In this document: in pieces, positions 24,500 through 33,423 of the stretch | Numbering within the stretch: the stretch's first letter is position 1 | How the letters are laid out: the number at the start of each line of letters is the position of its first letter | Source: Streptomyces sp. YS415 | Lineage (GTDB): Bacteria; Actinomycetota; Actinomycetes; Streptomycetales; Streptomycetaceae | NCBI RefSeq assembly: GCF_023544665.1 | Contig: NZ_JAMJFL010000033.1 | Coordinates: 16,010 to 80,009 of the forward strand | Length of the DNA: 64,000 nucleotides | Direction: 5' to 3' | Translations under genes and position numbers: made by a program | The notes under the pieces: generated by a model | The model's database searches: none | What the model saw: the letters and a program-made list of their open reading frames with translations, nothing else | Told to the model about the DNA's origin: nothing

Positions 24500-25009
24500 C
24501 AAGGCATCATCCGCGCCGTACGGCTGCAAGTACGGCAACCAGCGCGGATCCCGATGCCCGGTGCCGATGATGCGCCAGGCCAGCCCACTGGGCGGAGCCG
24601 GTTTGTGCCGCAGCCGCCAGCCGATCTCGAACAGATGACGGTCGGCCTTCACGTGGTTGCAGCGGCGGCAGGACGCCACCACGTTGTCCCAGACGTGCTT
24701 GCCCCCGCGGCTGCGCGGGATGACGTGGTCGACGCTGGTTGCGACGCCACCGCAGTACATGCACCGGCCCCCGTCGCGGGCGAACAGCGCCCTGCGGGTC
24801 AGAGGAACGGGCCCCCGATAGGGAACCCGGACGAATCGCTTGAGCCGGACCACGCTTGGTGCGGGGACTGTGACGGTCGCGCTGTGCATGAAGGCGCCGG
24901 ACTCCTCGAGGCACACGGCCTTGTTTTCGAGAACGAGGACGAGCGCGCGGCGGAGCGGTACGACGCCGAGTGGCTCGTACGACGCGTTCAGGACCAGGAC
25001 ATGCGGCAC
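24473..25009 (-). CDS. HNH endonuclease family protein
   Basis: The 178-residue protein carries a zinc-bound HNH nuclease fold. The first Cys pair is in CMYCGG, the HNH core histidine is in SVDHVIPRSRGGKHVWDNVV, and the second Cys pair is in CRRCNHVKADR. The N-terminus (PHVLVLNASYEPLGVV) is typical of the conserved actinobacterial members of unknown role, which are not part of restriction systems. GTG at 25009 has AAGGAGG at ideal spacing; the upstream in-frame extension was rejected. Confidence 0.9.
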   Translation of the reverse strand: MPHVLVLNASYEPLGVVPLRRALVLVLENKAVCLEESGAFMHSATVTVPAPSVVRLKRFVRVPYRGPVPLTRRALFARDGGRCMYCGGVATSVDHVIPRSRGGKHVWDNVVASCRRCNHVKADRHLFEIGWRLRHKPAPPSGLAWRIIGTGHRDPRWLPYLQPYGADDALARIDGISA

Positions 25010-25309
25010 GGATGCCTCCTTGGGCGTCGGCGGCGCGTGGCTCGCGCCGGGACGATCTGTAGTCAGTTTCCCCTCAGCCCTGGTGATAGCGCCACCATGT
25101 CCAGGTAACGGGCTGAGAGTGTTTTCGACCACACCTCTCTTCATCCCCAGGTGAGCACGGTCTCTCCCCCGGAGAAGGCAACGATCCACACACGATGCAC
25201 CGTTAGTGTGGTGTGTCTGCCCCCTCGGTGACCTTTCCGTGACCTTGATGATCCGACGTCCTTTGACCGCCGTACCGGGAGGCAGGCGCCGCACCTGGAG
25301 GTACCCGCC
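25010..25309. other. 300-bp divergent intergenic region
   Basis: This stretch separates the HNH gene and the mscS gene and must hold both promoters. A loose inverted repeat (CACACAC ... GTGTGGTGTG, about 25187-25215) is visible. No convincing promoter, RNA or coding frame was found. Confidence 0.5.
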
Positions 25310-26398
25310 GTGTCCTTGTCCGCCGTCCTACTGGCCGCCGGTCCCACCCCGTCCCCCTCTCCTTCGGGGTCCGCACCGGCGGTTCCGTCGCTCCGGGACG
25401 CCCAGGAGAGCGCGACCAACGCCGCCGGCTGGGTCGAGGAGAACTGGTCCACCTGGCTCGCGATCGGCCTTCGGGTCCTGCTGATCCTGGTGATCGCGGC
25501 GGTGCTGAGAGTGATGGTGCGGCGGGCGATCACCAAGCTCATAGACCGGATGAACCGCACGGTCTCGGCGGTGGACGGCACGGCCCTCAGCGGCCTGCTG
25601 GTCAACACGGAGCGCCGCCGCCAGCGCTCGCAGGCGATCGGCTCGGTGCTCCGCTCGGTGGCCAGCTTCCTGATCATGGGCACGGCCGCGCTGATGGTCC
25701 TGGGCACCTTCGAGATCAACCTGGCACCGCTGCTGGCGTCCGCCGGTGTCGCGGGTGTGGCGATCGGTTTCGGCGCCCGCAACCTCGTCACGGACTTCCT
25801 CTCCGGCGTCTTCATGATCCTGGAGGACCAGTACGGCGTCGGCGACTCCATCGACGCGGGCGTCGCCTCCGGCGAGGTGATCGAGGTCGGCCTGCGGGTG
25901 ACGAAGCTGCGCGGCGACAACGGCGAGATCTGGTACGTCCGCAACGGCGAGGTCAAGCGGATCGGCAACCTCTCCCAGGGCTGGTCGACGGCCGGTGTCG
26001 ACGTCACCGTCCGGCCCTCCGAGGACCTGGACCGGGTGAAGGCCGTCCTCGCCGACGTCGGCGAGCGGATGAGCAAGGAAGAGCCCTGGAACGAGCTGCT
26101 GTGGGGCCCGATCGAGACCCTCGGCCTGGACAGCGTCCTGCTGGACTCCATGGTCGTCCGGGTCTCCGCGAAGGTCATGCCGGGCAAGGCGCTGACCGTG
26201 GAGCGCGAGCTGCGCTGGCGGATCAAGCGGGCCTTCGACGCGGCGGACATCCAGATCGTCGGCGGTCCTCCGCTGCCCGCCGAGGAGCCGGCGGCCGACC
26301 CGACCGCGGCCATGGCCGCCCCCTCGGCCTACGCGAACACCTCCTCGCCGCAGGCCCAGGCGGCCACCCCGCTGACCCCGCCGAGCGTCACCAAGTAG
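25310..26398 (+). CDS. MscS-family mechanosensitive ion channel
   Basis: The 362-residue channel protein opens under membrane tension to release solutes after hypo-osmotic shock. After a Pro/Ser-rich N-terminus there are three transmembrane helices. The pore helix TM3 is in LAPLLASAGVAGVAIGFGAR, followed by the MscS signature NLVTDFLSGVFMILEDQY and the beta domain (YGVGDSIDAG, WYVRNGEVKRIGN). The C-terminal cytoplasmic domain ends in an Ala/Pro-rich tail. GTG at 25310 has GGAGG upstream. The gene is monocistronic with a terminator after it. Confidence 0.93.
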   Translation: MSLSAVLLAAGPTPSPSPSGSAPAVPSLRDAQESATNAAGWVEENWSTWLAIGLRVLLILVIAAVLRVMVRRAITKLIDRMNRTVSAVDGTALSGLLVNTERRRQRSQAIGSVLRSVASFLIMGTAALMVLGTFEINLAPLLASAGVAGVAIGFGARNLVTDFLSGVFMILEDQYGVGDSIDAGVASGEVIEVGLRVTKLRGDNGEIWYVRNGEVKRIGNLSQGWSTAGVDVTVRPSEDLDRVKAVLADVGERMSKEEPWNELLWGPIETLGLDSVLLDSMVVRVSAKVMPGKALTVERELRWRIKRAFDAADIQIVGGPPLPAEEPAADPTAAMAAPSAYANTSSPQAQAATPLTPPSVTK

Positions 26399-26408
26399 GT
26401 CGCTTCGC

Positions 26409-26447
26409 ACGCCCCCGCCGGTGACGACTCCGTCGCCGCGGGGGCGT
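26409..26447 (+). terminator. Terminator of mscS
   Basis: ACGCCCCCGC (26409-26418) pairs with GCGGGGGCGT (26438-26447). The inner CGGTGACG/CGTCGCC extends the stem, with one bulge and one wobble. Confidence 0.7.
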
Positions 26448-26494
26448 CCGCTCTTGACGGCTGCCGCGCCGCCCCTTACTTTCCTCCCAACCGA

Positions 26495-26509
26495 TAGGAA
26501 ACCTTCCTA
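26495..26509. promoter_or_regulatory. ROK (CsnR-type) operator
   Basis: TAGGAA-ACC-TTCCTA is an exact palindrome about 50 bases upstream of the ROK gene. From memory, the chitosan regulator CsnR recognises TTAGGAAA..TTTCCTAA-like palindromes, which fits. It suggests autoregulation of the operon. Confidence 0.65.
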
Positions 26510-26558
26510 ACAGTTGCTGGGTGAGAAACTGGTCGCCCGAGAGGCAGGTGCAGATCCC

Positions 26559-27770
26559 ATGGCAGGAACCGCCGGTACGCCGGGCACCCCGCGCGTCCTG
26601 CGCGCCATGAACGACCGCGCCGCCCTGGATCTGCTGCTGGAGCACGGCCCCCTGTCCCGCAGCCGGATCGGCAAGCTCACCGGGCTGTCCAAGCCGACCG
26701 CCTCCCAGCTGCTGGCCCGGCTGGAGGCCGCCGGACTGGTGGTCGCCACCGGCACCACCGAGGGCCGCCCCGGCCCGAGCGCCCAGCTCTACGGGGTCAA
26801 TCCCGCCGCCGGACACGCCGCGGGCGTCGACGTCACCCCCGAACGCGTCCTGGCCGCCGTCGCCGACATCACCGGCCGCACCGTCGGCCGCCACGAGATC
26901 CCCACCCCGGGGCGCCGGTCCGCGCAGCCCGTCGTCGAGCAGGTCACCGCGGCGCTCGACGGCGCCGCGAAGGCGGCGGGGCTGACCCGCGACGACATCC
27001 GCCGCCTCGTCATCGGCACCCCGGGCGCCTTCGACCCGGGCACCGGCCGCCTGCGCTACGCCGCCCACCTCCCCGGCTGGCACTCGCCCGCCCTCCTCGA
27101 CGCCCTCGCCGCCGCCCTGCCGATGCCGGTGGAGTACGAGAACGACGTCAATCTCGTCGCCCTCGCCGAACAGCGCCTGGGCGCCGCCCGCGGCCACGAC
27201 GACTTCGTGCTGCTGTGGAACGAGGCCGGTCTCGGCGCCGCCCTGGTCCTCGGCGGCCGGCTGCACCGCGGGTTCACCGGCGGCGCCGGCGAGGTCGGCT
27301 TCCTCCCGGTGCCGGGCGCGCCTCTGGTCCGCCAGGTGACCCGGGCCAACAGCGGCGGCTACCAGGAGCTGGCCGGCGCCCAGGTCATCCCCCGGCTCGC
27401 CCGCGAGCTGGGGATCACCGACATCCCCGAGGGCCCCTACACCGAGGTCGCCGCCGCACTGCTGGCCCGGGCCGCGGACAGCGGCGCCGATCCGCAGCGC
27501 CGGCTCCTCGCCACCTACGCGACCGGGGTGGCCACCGGTCTCGCCTCGCTCGTCTCCGTGCTCGACCCCGAACTCGTCGTCCTCAGCGGCAGCGCCCTCG
27601 CCTCCGGCGGTGAGCGGCTGCTGGCCCTCGTCCAGGCCGAACTGGCGGATCTCGCCGCCTCCCGGCCCCGGCTGGTGCTGGGCGACGTGACCGAACACCC
27701 CGTACTGCGCGGCGCGCTGGAGAGCGCGCTCGCGACGACCCGCGACGACATCTTCGACACCTCGCGCTAG
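26559..27770 (+). CDS. csnR: ROK-family transcriptional repressor of the chitosan-oligosaccharide operon
   Basis: The 403-residue protein has an N-terminal winged HTH (LLEHGPLSRSRIGKLTGLSK with PTASQLLARLEAAGLV) joined to a ROK sugar-kinase-like domain (PGAFDPGTGRL, YENDVNLVALAEQRLG, GGAGEVGFLPV). The zinc motif CxCGxxGC of ROK kinases is absent, so it is a repressor rather than an enzyme. The gene order ROK, binding protein, two permeases, GH4 hydrolase, kinase matches the csnR-K operon described in S. coelicolor/lividans, in which the repressor responds to glucosamine oligosaccharides. ATG at 26559 is taken as the start; an in-frame start at 26514 is possible. Confidence 0.82.
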   Translation: MAGTAGTPGTPRVLRAMNDRAALDLLLEHGPLSRSRIGKLTGLSKPTASQLLARLEAAGLVVATGTTEGRPGPSAQLYGVNPAAGHAAGVDVTPERVLAAVADITGRTVGRHEIPTPGRRSAQPVVEQVTAALDGAAKAAGLTRDDIRRLVIGTPGAFDPGTGRLRYAAHLPGWHSPALLDALAAALPMPVEYENDVNLVALAEQRLGAARGHDDFVLLWNEAGLGAALVLGGRLHRGFTGGAGEVGFLPVPGAPLVRQVTRANSGGYQELAGAQVIPRLARELGITDIPEGPYTEVAAALLARAADSGADPQRRLLATYATGVATGLASLVSVLDPELVVLSGSALASGGERLLALVQAELADLAASRPRLVLGDVTEHPVLRGALESALATTRDDIFDTSR

Positions 27771-27814
27771 CAGGACCCCCGGATCCCCGATCGCCCTTCC
27801 AGGGAGACTTCGCC

Positions 27815-29146
27815 ATGCCCATATGCAGGAGAAATGCGGCTTACGTCCTGACCGCGTCCCTCGTCCTCCTCGCCACCGCCTGCACCGGCTCGTCCGGCTC
27901 CGGCGCGAGTGACGACCCCGACGCCGAGACCACCCTCACCTTCTGGCACGGCTGGAGCGCGCCCGCCGAGGTGAAGGCCGTCCAGGAGAACATCGACCGG
28001 TTCGAAGAAGCGCACCCGAACATCACGGTGAAGGTCGTCGGCAACGTCAACGACGACAAGCTCAACCAGGCGCTGCGCGCGGGCGGTTCGAAGGGGCCCG
28101 ACGTGGTGTCGTCGTTCACCACCTCGAACGTCGGCAAGTTCTGCTCCTCCGGCGCCTTCCTCGACCTGCAGCCGTTCATCGAGAAGTCGAAGCTCGACCT
28201 CGACGCGACGATCCCGAAGCCGATGCTCGACTACACGCAGTTCGAGGGCAGGCGCTGCGCCCTGCCGCTGCTCGGCGACGCATACGGCCTCTACTACAAC
28301 AAGGACGCCTTCGAGGAGGCCGGGATCAAGGCCCCGCCGAAGACCTGGTCGGAGTTCACCGAGGTCGCGAAGAAGCTGACGAAGCCCCGGGGCGACTCCT
28401 ACGAGCAGCTCGGCATCATGCCGACCTACCACGGCTACGAGACCGTCGTCTCGCACTACATGTCCCAGTGGGACCACGCCTACTTCGCCGCCGACGGGAC
28501 CTCGAACATCGCCGAGGACCCGGCCTTCGCGGAGATGTTCACGTACCAGAAGAAGCTCGTCGACGACCTCGGCGGCTTCGAGAGACTGGAGAAGTACCGC
28601 ACCACCTTCGGCGACGAATGGGGGGCCGAACACCCCTTCCACACCGGTCAGGTGGCCATGCAGCTCGACGGCGAGTGGCGGCTCGGCATGGCCAGGGACG
28701 CCGGCCTCGACTTCGAGATCGGCACCGCTCCGCTGCCGGTCGCCGACGACGAGGCGGACGAGTACGGCAAGGGCTTCCTCTCCGGCACGATCATCGGCAT
28801 CGCCCCGCAGAGCGAGAAGCAGAACGCCGCCTGGGAGCTGGTGAAGTACATGACGACCGACACCGAGGCCGTCGTCGCCTTCTCCAACGCCATCCACAAC
28901 GTGCCGTCCACCTTCGCCGCCCTGAAGTCGCCCGATCTGAAGGCGGACCCGGCGTTCAGGACCTTCCTGGACATCGCCCGACACCCGGAGTCCAGCACCG
29001 CCCCGAACTCCGTCAACGGCGCCACCTACCAGCTGACGCTCCAGGACTTCGGCTACCGGTACGAGTCCGGCAAGGCGAAGGACCTCGAGGCGGGGCTGAG
29101 GAAGACGGCCGAGCAGATCGACCGTGACATCGAGCAGGCGAAGTAG
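27815..29146 (+). CDS. csnE: ABC sugar transporter substrate-binding lipoprotein
   Basis: The 443-residue extracellular solute-binding protein (family 1) begins with a lipoprotein signal peptide ending in the lipobox LATAC, so it is anchored to the outer face of the membrane. The mature part shows the typical start LTFWHGWSAP and the two-lobe pattern (KGPDVVSSF, ALPLLGDAYGLYYNKDAFEE, MQLDGEWRLGMA). AGGGAG lies before the ATG. By operon context it captures chitosan-derived oligosaccharides (e.g. chitobiose-type dimers) for import; the ligand is inferred, not seen. Confidence 0.87.
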   Translation: MPICRRNAAYVLTASLVLLATACTGSSGSGASDDPDAETTLTFWHGWSAPAEVKAVQENIDRFEEAHPNITVKVVGNVNDDKLNQALRAGGSKGPDVVSSFTTSNVGKFCSSGAFLDLQPFIEKSKLDLDATIPKPMLDYTQFEGRRCALPLLGDAYGLYYNKDAFEEAGIKAPPKTWSEFTEVAKKLTKPRGDSYEQLGIMPTYHGYETVVSHYMSQWDHAYFAADGTSNIAEDPAFAEMFTYQKKLVDDLGGFERLEKYRTTFGDEWGAEHPFHTGQVAMQLDGEWRLGMARDAGLDFEIGTAPLPVADDEADEYGKGFLSGTIIGIAPQSEKQNAAWELVKYMTTDTEAVVAFSNAIHNVPSTFAALKSPDLKADPAFRTFLDIARHPESSTAPNSVNGATYQLTLQDFGYRYESGKAKDLEAGLRKTAEQIDRDIEQAK

Positions 29147-29152
29147 CCGCCC

Positions 29153-30091
29153 ATGTCCACGCTCGCCGTACGCCGCCGCAGGTCCGCCCTGCGGACGCTG
29201 GCCTTCCTCTCCCCCTGGCTGATCGGCTTCACCGTCTTCTTCGCCTACCCGCTGGTCTCCACCGTCTACTTCTCCCTGATGAGGTACGACGGCTTCAACA
29301 CCCCGGAGTTCCGGGGCCTGGACAACTGGGCGTACGTCTTCGCCGACTACCCCATGTTCTGGCCCGCGCTGCGGAACACCCTGTGGCTGGTCCTGGTGAT
29401 GGTCAGCTGCCGGGTGGTCTTCGGACTCGGGGTGGGCCTGCTCATCACGAAGATCAAGACGGGCACCGGCCTCTTCCGCACCCTCTTCTACCTGCCCTAC
29501 CTCGCCCCGCCCGTCGCCGCCACCCTCGCCTTCGTCTTCCTTCTCAACCCCGGTACCGGACCGGTGAACTCGGTCCTGGAGGGGATGGGGCTGCCCGCTC
29601 CGGGCTGGTTCACGGACGCCGCCTGGTCGAAACCGGCGCTCACCGCGCTCGCCCTGTGGGGCGTCGGCGACCTCATGGTCATCTTCATGGCCGCGCTGCT
29701 CGACGTACCGAAGGAGCAGTACGAGGCGGCCGAGCTGGACGGGACCTCGCCGTGGCAGCGGTTCCGGTACGTGACGCTGCCGAACATCTCGCCGATCGTG
29801 CTGTTCGCGGTGGTCACGGGCGTGATCCAGACCATGCAGTACTACACCCAGCCGCTGGTGGCCGGGAAGGTCGCCTCCGGGGTGATCGGCGGCTCGGGGC
29901 AGTCCTTCGAGCCCGGCTACCCCGACAAGTCGACCCTGACCCTCCCCCAGCTCGTCCACAACCTCGGCTTCCAGCGCTTCGACTACGGCGCCGCCTGCGT
30001 CGTCGCGCTGGTCCTCTTCGCCCTGGCCATGGCCTTCACGGCGCTGCTGATGCGCCGCCGCGGCGGGCTGCTCGGAGCAGGTGACCGATGA
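29153..30091 (+). CDS. csnF: ABC sugar transporter permease (MalF type)
   Basis: This 312-residue inner-membrane permease has six helices and the EAA loop YEAAELDGTSPWQRFRYVTLP, which docks the ATPase. It starts 7 bases after csnE. The operon encodes no ATPase, so like other Streptomyces sugar importers it probably uses the shared multi-task ATPase MsiK, encoded elsewhere (known for the family, not seen here). Confidence 0.9.
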   Translation: MSTLAVRRRRSALRTLAFLSPWLIGFTVFFAYPLVSTVYFSLMRYDGFNTPEFRGLDNWAYVFADYPMFWPALRNTLWLVLVMVSCRVVFGLGVGLLITKIKTGTGLFRTLFYLPYLAPPVAATLAFVFLLNPGTGPVNSVLEGMGLPAPGWFTDAAWSKPALTALALWGVGDLMVIFMAALLDVPKEQYEAAELDGTSPWQRFRYVTLPNISPIVLFAVVTGVIQTMQYYTQPLVAGKVASGVIGGSGQSFEPGYPDKSTLTLPQLVHNLGFQRFDYGAACVVALVLFALAMAFTALLMRRRGGLLGAGDR

Positions 30092-30978
30092 CTCAGGTAC
30101 TGGAAAGGCCCGTACGCCTGGAGCCGCCCGGCGAGGCCGCGCGCACGGCCCGCCGCCGCTCGCTGCTGGAGTGGATCGCGGTGCACGCCCTCGGGGTGGC
30201 CGCCGCGCTCTTCTTCACCCTCCCCTTCGTCTTCGTGGTCCTCACCTCGCTGATGAGCGACCAGCAGGCGCTCACCCGCGACCTCGTCCCCGACACCTGG
30301 CAGTGGGACAACTACCGCAGGGTCCTCGACACCCCCGGTTTCCTCACCTGGTGGCGCAACACCCTCCTGTACGCCGGTCTCGGCACCGTCCTCACGGTCG
30401 TGTCGTCGCTGCCGGTGGCGTACGCGCTGGCCAAGTTCCGCTTCCGGGGCCGCAATCTGTCCCTGATGCTGGTCATCGCGATGATGATGCTGCCGCCGCA
30501 GGTCGTGATCATCCCGATGTACCTGTTCTGGGCGAAGCAGCTGGACCTGTCCGGCACCCTGTGGCCGCTGATCGTCCCGATGGCGTTCGGGGACGCGTTC
30601 TCCGTCTTCCTGCTCCGCCAGTTCCTGCTGACCATCCCGGACGAGTACCTGGACGCGGCCCGCGTGGACGGCTGCGGCGAGTTCAGGACCCTGCTGCGGG
30701 TCGTGGTGCCGATGGCGAAGCCCGGCATCGCCGCCGTCGCCCTCTTCCAGTTCTTCTACGCCTGGAACGACTACTTCGGCCCGCAGATCTACGCCTCCGA
30801 GAACCCCGGTGCCTGGACGCTCAGTTACGGCCTGGAGTCCTTCAAGGGCGCGCACCACACCGACTGGAACCTGACCATGGCCGCGACCGTGCTGGTCATG
30901 GCCCCCGTGATCCTCGTGTTCTTCTTCGCGCAGAAGGCGTTCGTCGAGGGTGTCACGCTGACCGGAGTGAAGGGTTGA
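30088..30978 (+). CDS. csnG: ABC sugar transporter permease (MalG type)
   Basis: The 296-residue permease has six helices, the MalG-type N-terminal region (FVFVVLTSLMSDQQAL) and the EAA loop (YLDAARVDGCGEFRTLLRVV). ATG overlaps the csnF stop (ATGA). It forms the membrane channel with CsnF. The tail, FFFAQKAFVEGVTLTGVKG, matches the family end. Confidence 0.9.
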   Translation: MTQVLERPVRLEPPGEAARTARRRSLLEWIAVHALGVAAALFFTLPFVFVVLTSLMSDQQALTRDLVPDTWQWDNYRRVLDTPGFLTWWRNTLLYAGLGTVLTVVSSLPVAYALAKFRFRGRNLSLMLVIAMMMLPPQVVIIPMYLFWAKQLDLSGTLWPLIVPMAFGDAFSVFLLRQFLLTIPDEYLDAARVDGCGEFRTLLRVVVPMAKPGIAAVALFQFFYAWNDYFGPQIYASENPGAWTLSYGLESFKGAHHTDWNLTMAATVLVMAPVILVFFFAQKAFVEGVTLTGVKG

Positions 30979-30986
30979 CCCGCGCA

Positions 30987-32252
30987 ATGAAACTGACGGT
31001 GGTCGGCGGAGGCTCGACCTACACCCCCGAACTCGTCGACGGCTTCGCCCGGCTGCAAGACACGCTGCCGGTGACGGAGCTGGTCCTGGTGGACCCGGCG
31101 GCCGAGCGCCTCGAGCTGGTCGGCGGCCTGGCCCGCCGCATCCTCGCCCGGCAGGGCCACCCCGCCCGGGTGGTCACGACGGACGACCTGGACCGGGGCG
31201 TGGAGGGCGCCGACGCCGTCCTGCTCCAGCTCCGGGTGGGCGGCCAGGCGGCCCGCGAGCAGGACGAGACCTGGCCGCTGGAGTGCGGCTGCGTCGGCCA
31301 GGAGACGACCGGCGCGGGCGGCCTGGCGAAGGCCCTGCGGACGGTGCCGGTGGTGCTGGACATCGCCGAACGCGTCCGGCGGGCCAACCCGCGCGCGTGG
31401 ATCATCGACTTCACCAACCCGGTCGGGATCGTGACCCGCGCCCTGCTCGGGGCGGGCCACCGGGCGGTCGGGCTGTGCAACGTGGCGATCGGCTTCCAGC
31501 GCCGGTTCGCGGGCCTGCTGGGCGTCGCCCCGGCAGACGTCCACCTGGACCACGTGGGCCTGAACCACCTCACCTGGGAGACGGCGGTCCGCCTCGGCGG
31601 CCCGGAGGGCGCGAACGTCCTGCCCCGGCTGCTGGCCGAGCACGGCGAGGACATCGCCTCCACCCTGCACCTGCCCCGCGCGGTACTGGACCGCCTCGGC
31701 GTCGTCCCCTCCTACTACCTGCGCTACTACTACGCCCACGACGAGGTGGTGGACGAACTGCGCACCAAGCCCTCCCGGGCGGCCGAAGTGGCGGAGATGG
31801 AAAGGCAGTTGCTGAAGCTGTACGCGGACCCGGCGCTCGACGAGAAACCGGAGCTGCTGGCCCGGCGGGGCGGCGCCTACTACTCGGAGGCCGCCGTGGA
31901 CCTGGCGGCGGCACTGCTCGGCGGGGCCGGCAGCCCCTACCAGGTGGTGAACACGTACAACCACGGCACGCTGCCCTTCCTCCCGGACGACGCCGTGGTG
32001 GAGGTGCAGGCCGCGGTGGGCCCGCAGGGGGCGGCGCCGCTGCCGGTGGCGGACGTGGATCCGCTGTACGCGGGACTGATGGCGAGCGTGACGGCGTACG
32101 AGGACCTGGCCCTGGAGGCGGCGCTGCGGGGCGGCCGGGAGCGGGTGTTCCGGGCGCTGCTCGCGCACCCGCTGGTCGGGCAGTACGCGTACGCCGAGGC
32201 CCTCACCGACCGGCTGATCGCGCACAACCGGGAGCACCTGGCGTGGGCGTGA
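30987..32252 (+). CDS. csnH: GH4 family glycosidase (6-phospho-glycosidase type)
   Basis: The 421-residue enzyme belongs to glycoside hydrolase family 4, which uses NAD+ and a divalent metal in an oxidation-elimination mechanism. The NAD motif is VVGGGSTYTPELVDG; the metal ligands are expected at Cys in LCNVAIGF and His in GLNHLTW. In the csn operon it should split imported amino-sugar dimers. ATG at 30987 is chosen; a TTG at 30975 overlapping the csnG stop (TTGA) is an alternative. Confidence 0.9.
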   Translation: MKLTVVGGGSTYTPELVDGFARLQDTLPVTELVLVDPAAERLELVGGLARRILARQGHPARVVTTDDLDRGVEGADAVLLQLRVGGQAAREQDETWPLECGCVGQETTGAGGLAKALRTVPVVLDIAERVRRANPRAWIIDFTNPVGIVTRALLGAGHRAVGLCNVAIGFQRRFAGLLGVAPADVHLDHVGLNHLTWETAVRLGGPEGANVLPRLLAEHGEDIASTLHLPRAVLDRLGVVPSYYLRYYYAHDEVVDELRTKPSRAAEVAEMERQLLKLYADPALDEKPELLARRGGAYYSEAAVDLAAALLGGAGSPYQVVNTYNHGTLPFLPDDAVVEVQAAVGPQGAAPLPVADVDPLYAGLMASVTAYEDLALEAALRGGRERVFRALLAHPLVGQYAYAEALTDRLIAHNREHLAWA

Positions 32253-33214
32253 CGGGCACGGTGCTCGCCGTCGACGCGGGCAACAGCAAGACCGACGTGG
32301 CGGTGGTGACGGCCGGCGGGGAGGTCATCGGGGCGGCGCGCGGCGGCGGGTTCCGGCCGCCGGCGGTCGGGGTGACGGCGGCGGTGGACAAGGTCGCGGA
32401 CGCGGTACGGCGGGCATTCGCCGAGGCGGGCGTCGACTCGGTGTCCCACGTCTCGGCGTGTCTGGCCAACGCGGACCTCCCGGTGGAGGAGGAACAGCTG
32501 TCGGCCGCACTGCACGCGCGCGCGTGGGGGGCGACGGTCGACGTCCGCAACGACACGTTCGCGATCCTGCGGGCGGGCGTGGCCGAACCGCGCGGCGTGG
32601 CCGTGGTGTGCGGCGCCGGCATCAACTGCGTGGGCATGCTCCCGGACGGCCGCACGGCCCGCTTCCCGGCGCTAGGCCGCATCTCCGGCGACTGGGGCGG
32701 CGGTTGGGGCCTGGCGGAGGAGGCGCTGTGGCACGCGGCGCGGGCGGAGGACGGGCGGGGCGCCCCGACCGCGCTGGCCGCGACGCTCCCGGCCCACTTC
32801 GGCCTCCCGTCGATGCAGTCCCTGATCGAAGCGCTGCACCTGGATCACCTCCCCCTCTCCCGCCGCCACGAACTGGCCCCGGTCCTCTTCGCGACGGCCG
32901 CGGCGGGCGACCCGGTGGCCCGTTCCCTGGTCGACCGCCTGGCGGAGGAGGTGGTGACGATGGCGACGGTCGCGCTGCGGCGGCTGGACCTCCTGACGGA
33001 GGAGGCTCCGGTCATCCTCGGCGGCAGCGTCCTGGCCGCCCGGCATCCCCTCCTGGACACCGGCATACGGGACTTGCTCGCCACCCGCGCCCCGAAGGCG
33101 GTACCGCGCGTGGTGACGGCACCACCGGTGCTGGGCGCGGTGCTGCTGGGGCTGGACGTGGTGGGCGCGGGAGCGGAGGCGGAGGCGCGAGCGCGGGCGC
33201 ATTACGGGGGGTGA
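32243..33214 (+). CDS. csnK: BadF/BadG/BcrA/BcrD-type sugar kinase (N-acetylglucosamine kinase-like)
   Basis: This 323-residue ASKHA-fold kinase has phosphate-1 LAVDAGNSKTDVAVV, phosphate-2 VRNDTFAILRAG and adenosine VVCGAGINCVG motifs. It resembles eukaryote-type GlcNAc kinases and probably phosphorylates glucosamine or GlcNAc released by the GH4 enzyme. The GTG at 32243 has GGGAG 8 bases upstream and overlaps the csnH end by 10 bases; a second GTG at 32249 is possible. It closes the operon. Confidence 0.85.
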   Translation: MGVTGTVLAVDAGNSKTDVAVVTAGGEVIGAARGGGFRPPAVGVTAAVDKVADAVRRAFAEAGVDSVSHVSACLANADLPVEEEQLSAALHARAWGATVDVRNDTFAILRAGVAEPRGVAVVCGAGINCVGMLPDGRTARFPALGRISGDWGGGWGLAEEALWHAARAEDGRGAPTALAATLPAHFGLPSMQSLIEALHLDHLPLSRRHELAPVLFATAAAGDPVARSLVDRLAEEVVTMATVALRRLDLLTEEAPVILGGSVLAARHPLLDTGIRDLLATRAPKAVPRVVTAPPVLGAVLLGLDVVGAGAEAEARARAHYGG

Positions 33215-33423
33215 GCGGCGGGGGCGGCAGCGTCGGAGGCGGCCATCTCCCGCCCCACGTCACCCCCACCCGCCCCTCGCCGCACCCCGACCCACCCCCG
33301 CCGGAACCGAACCGGTGGCCGAGGCGTATTCATGGGCAGGGGGTGATCCGGGATCCCGCCTGGCCGTCGGCAGGCTTCGGCAGTGATACTTGCGGGCGAC
33401 GGATGACCATGGGGGAGGTCGAA

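Noticed and set aside
30081..30986. Extended plus-strand frame upstream of the GH4 gene
   Set aside because: It is a shadow of the csnG permease, which has the proper EAA motif in another frame.
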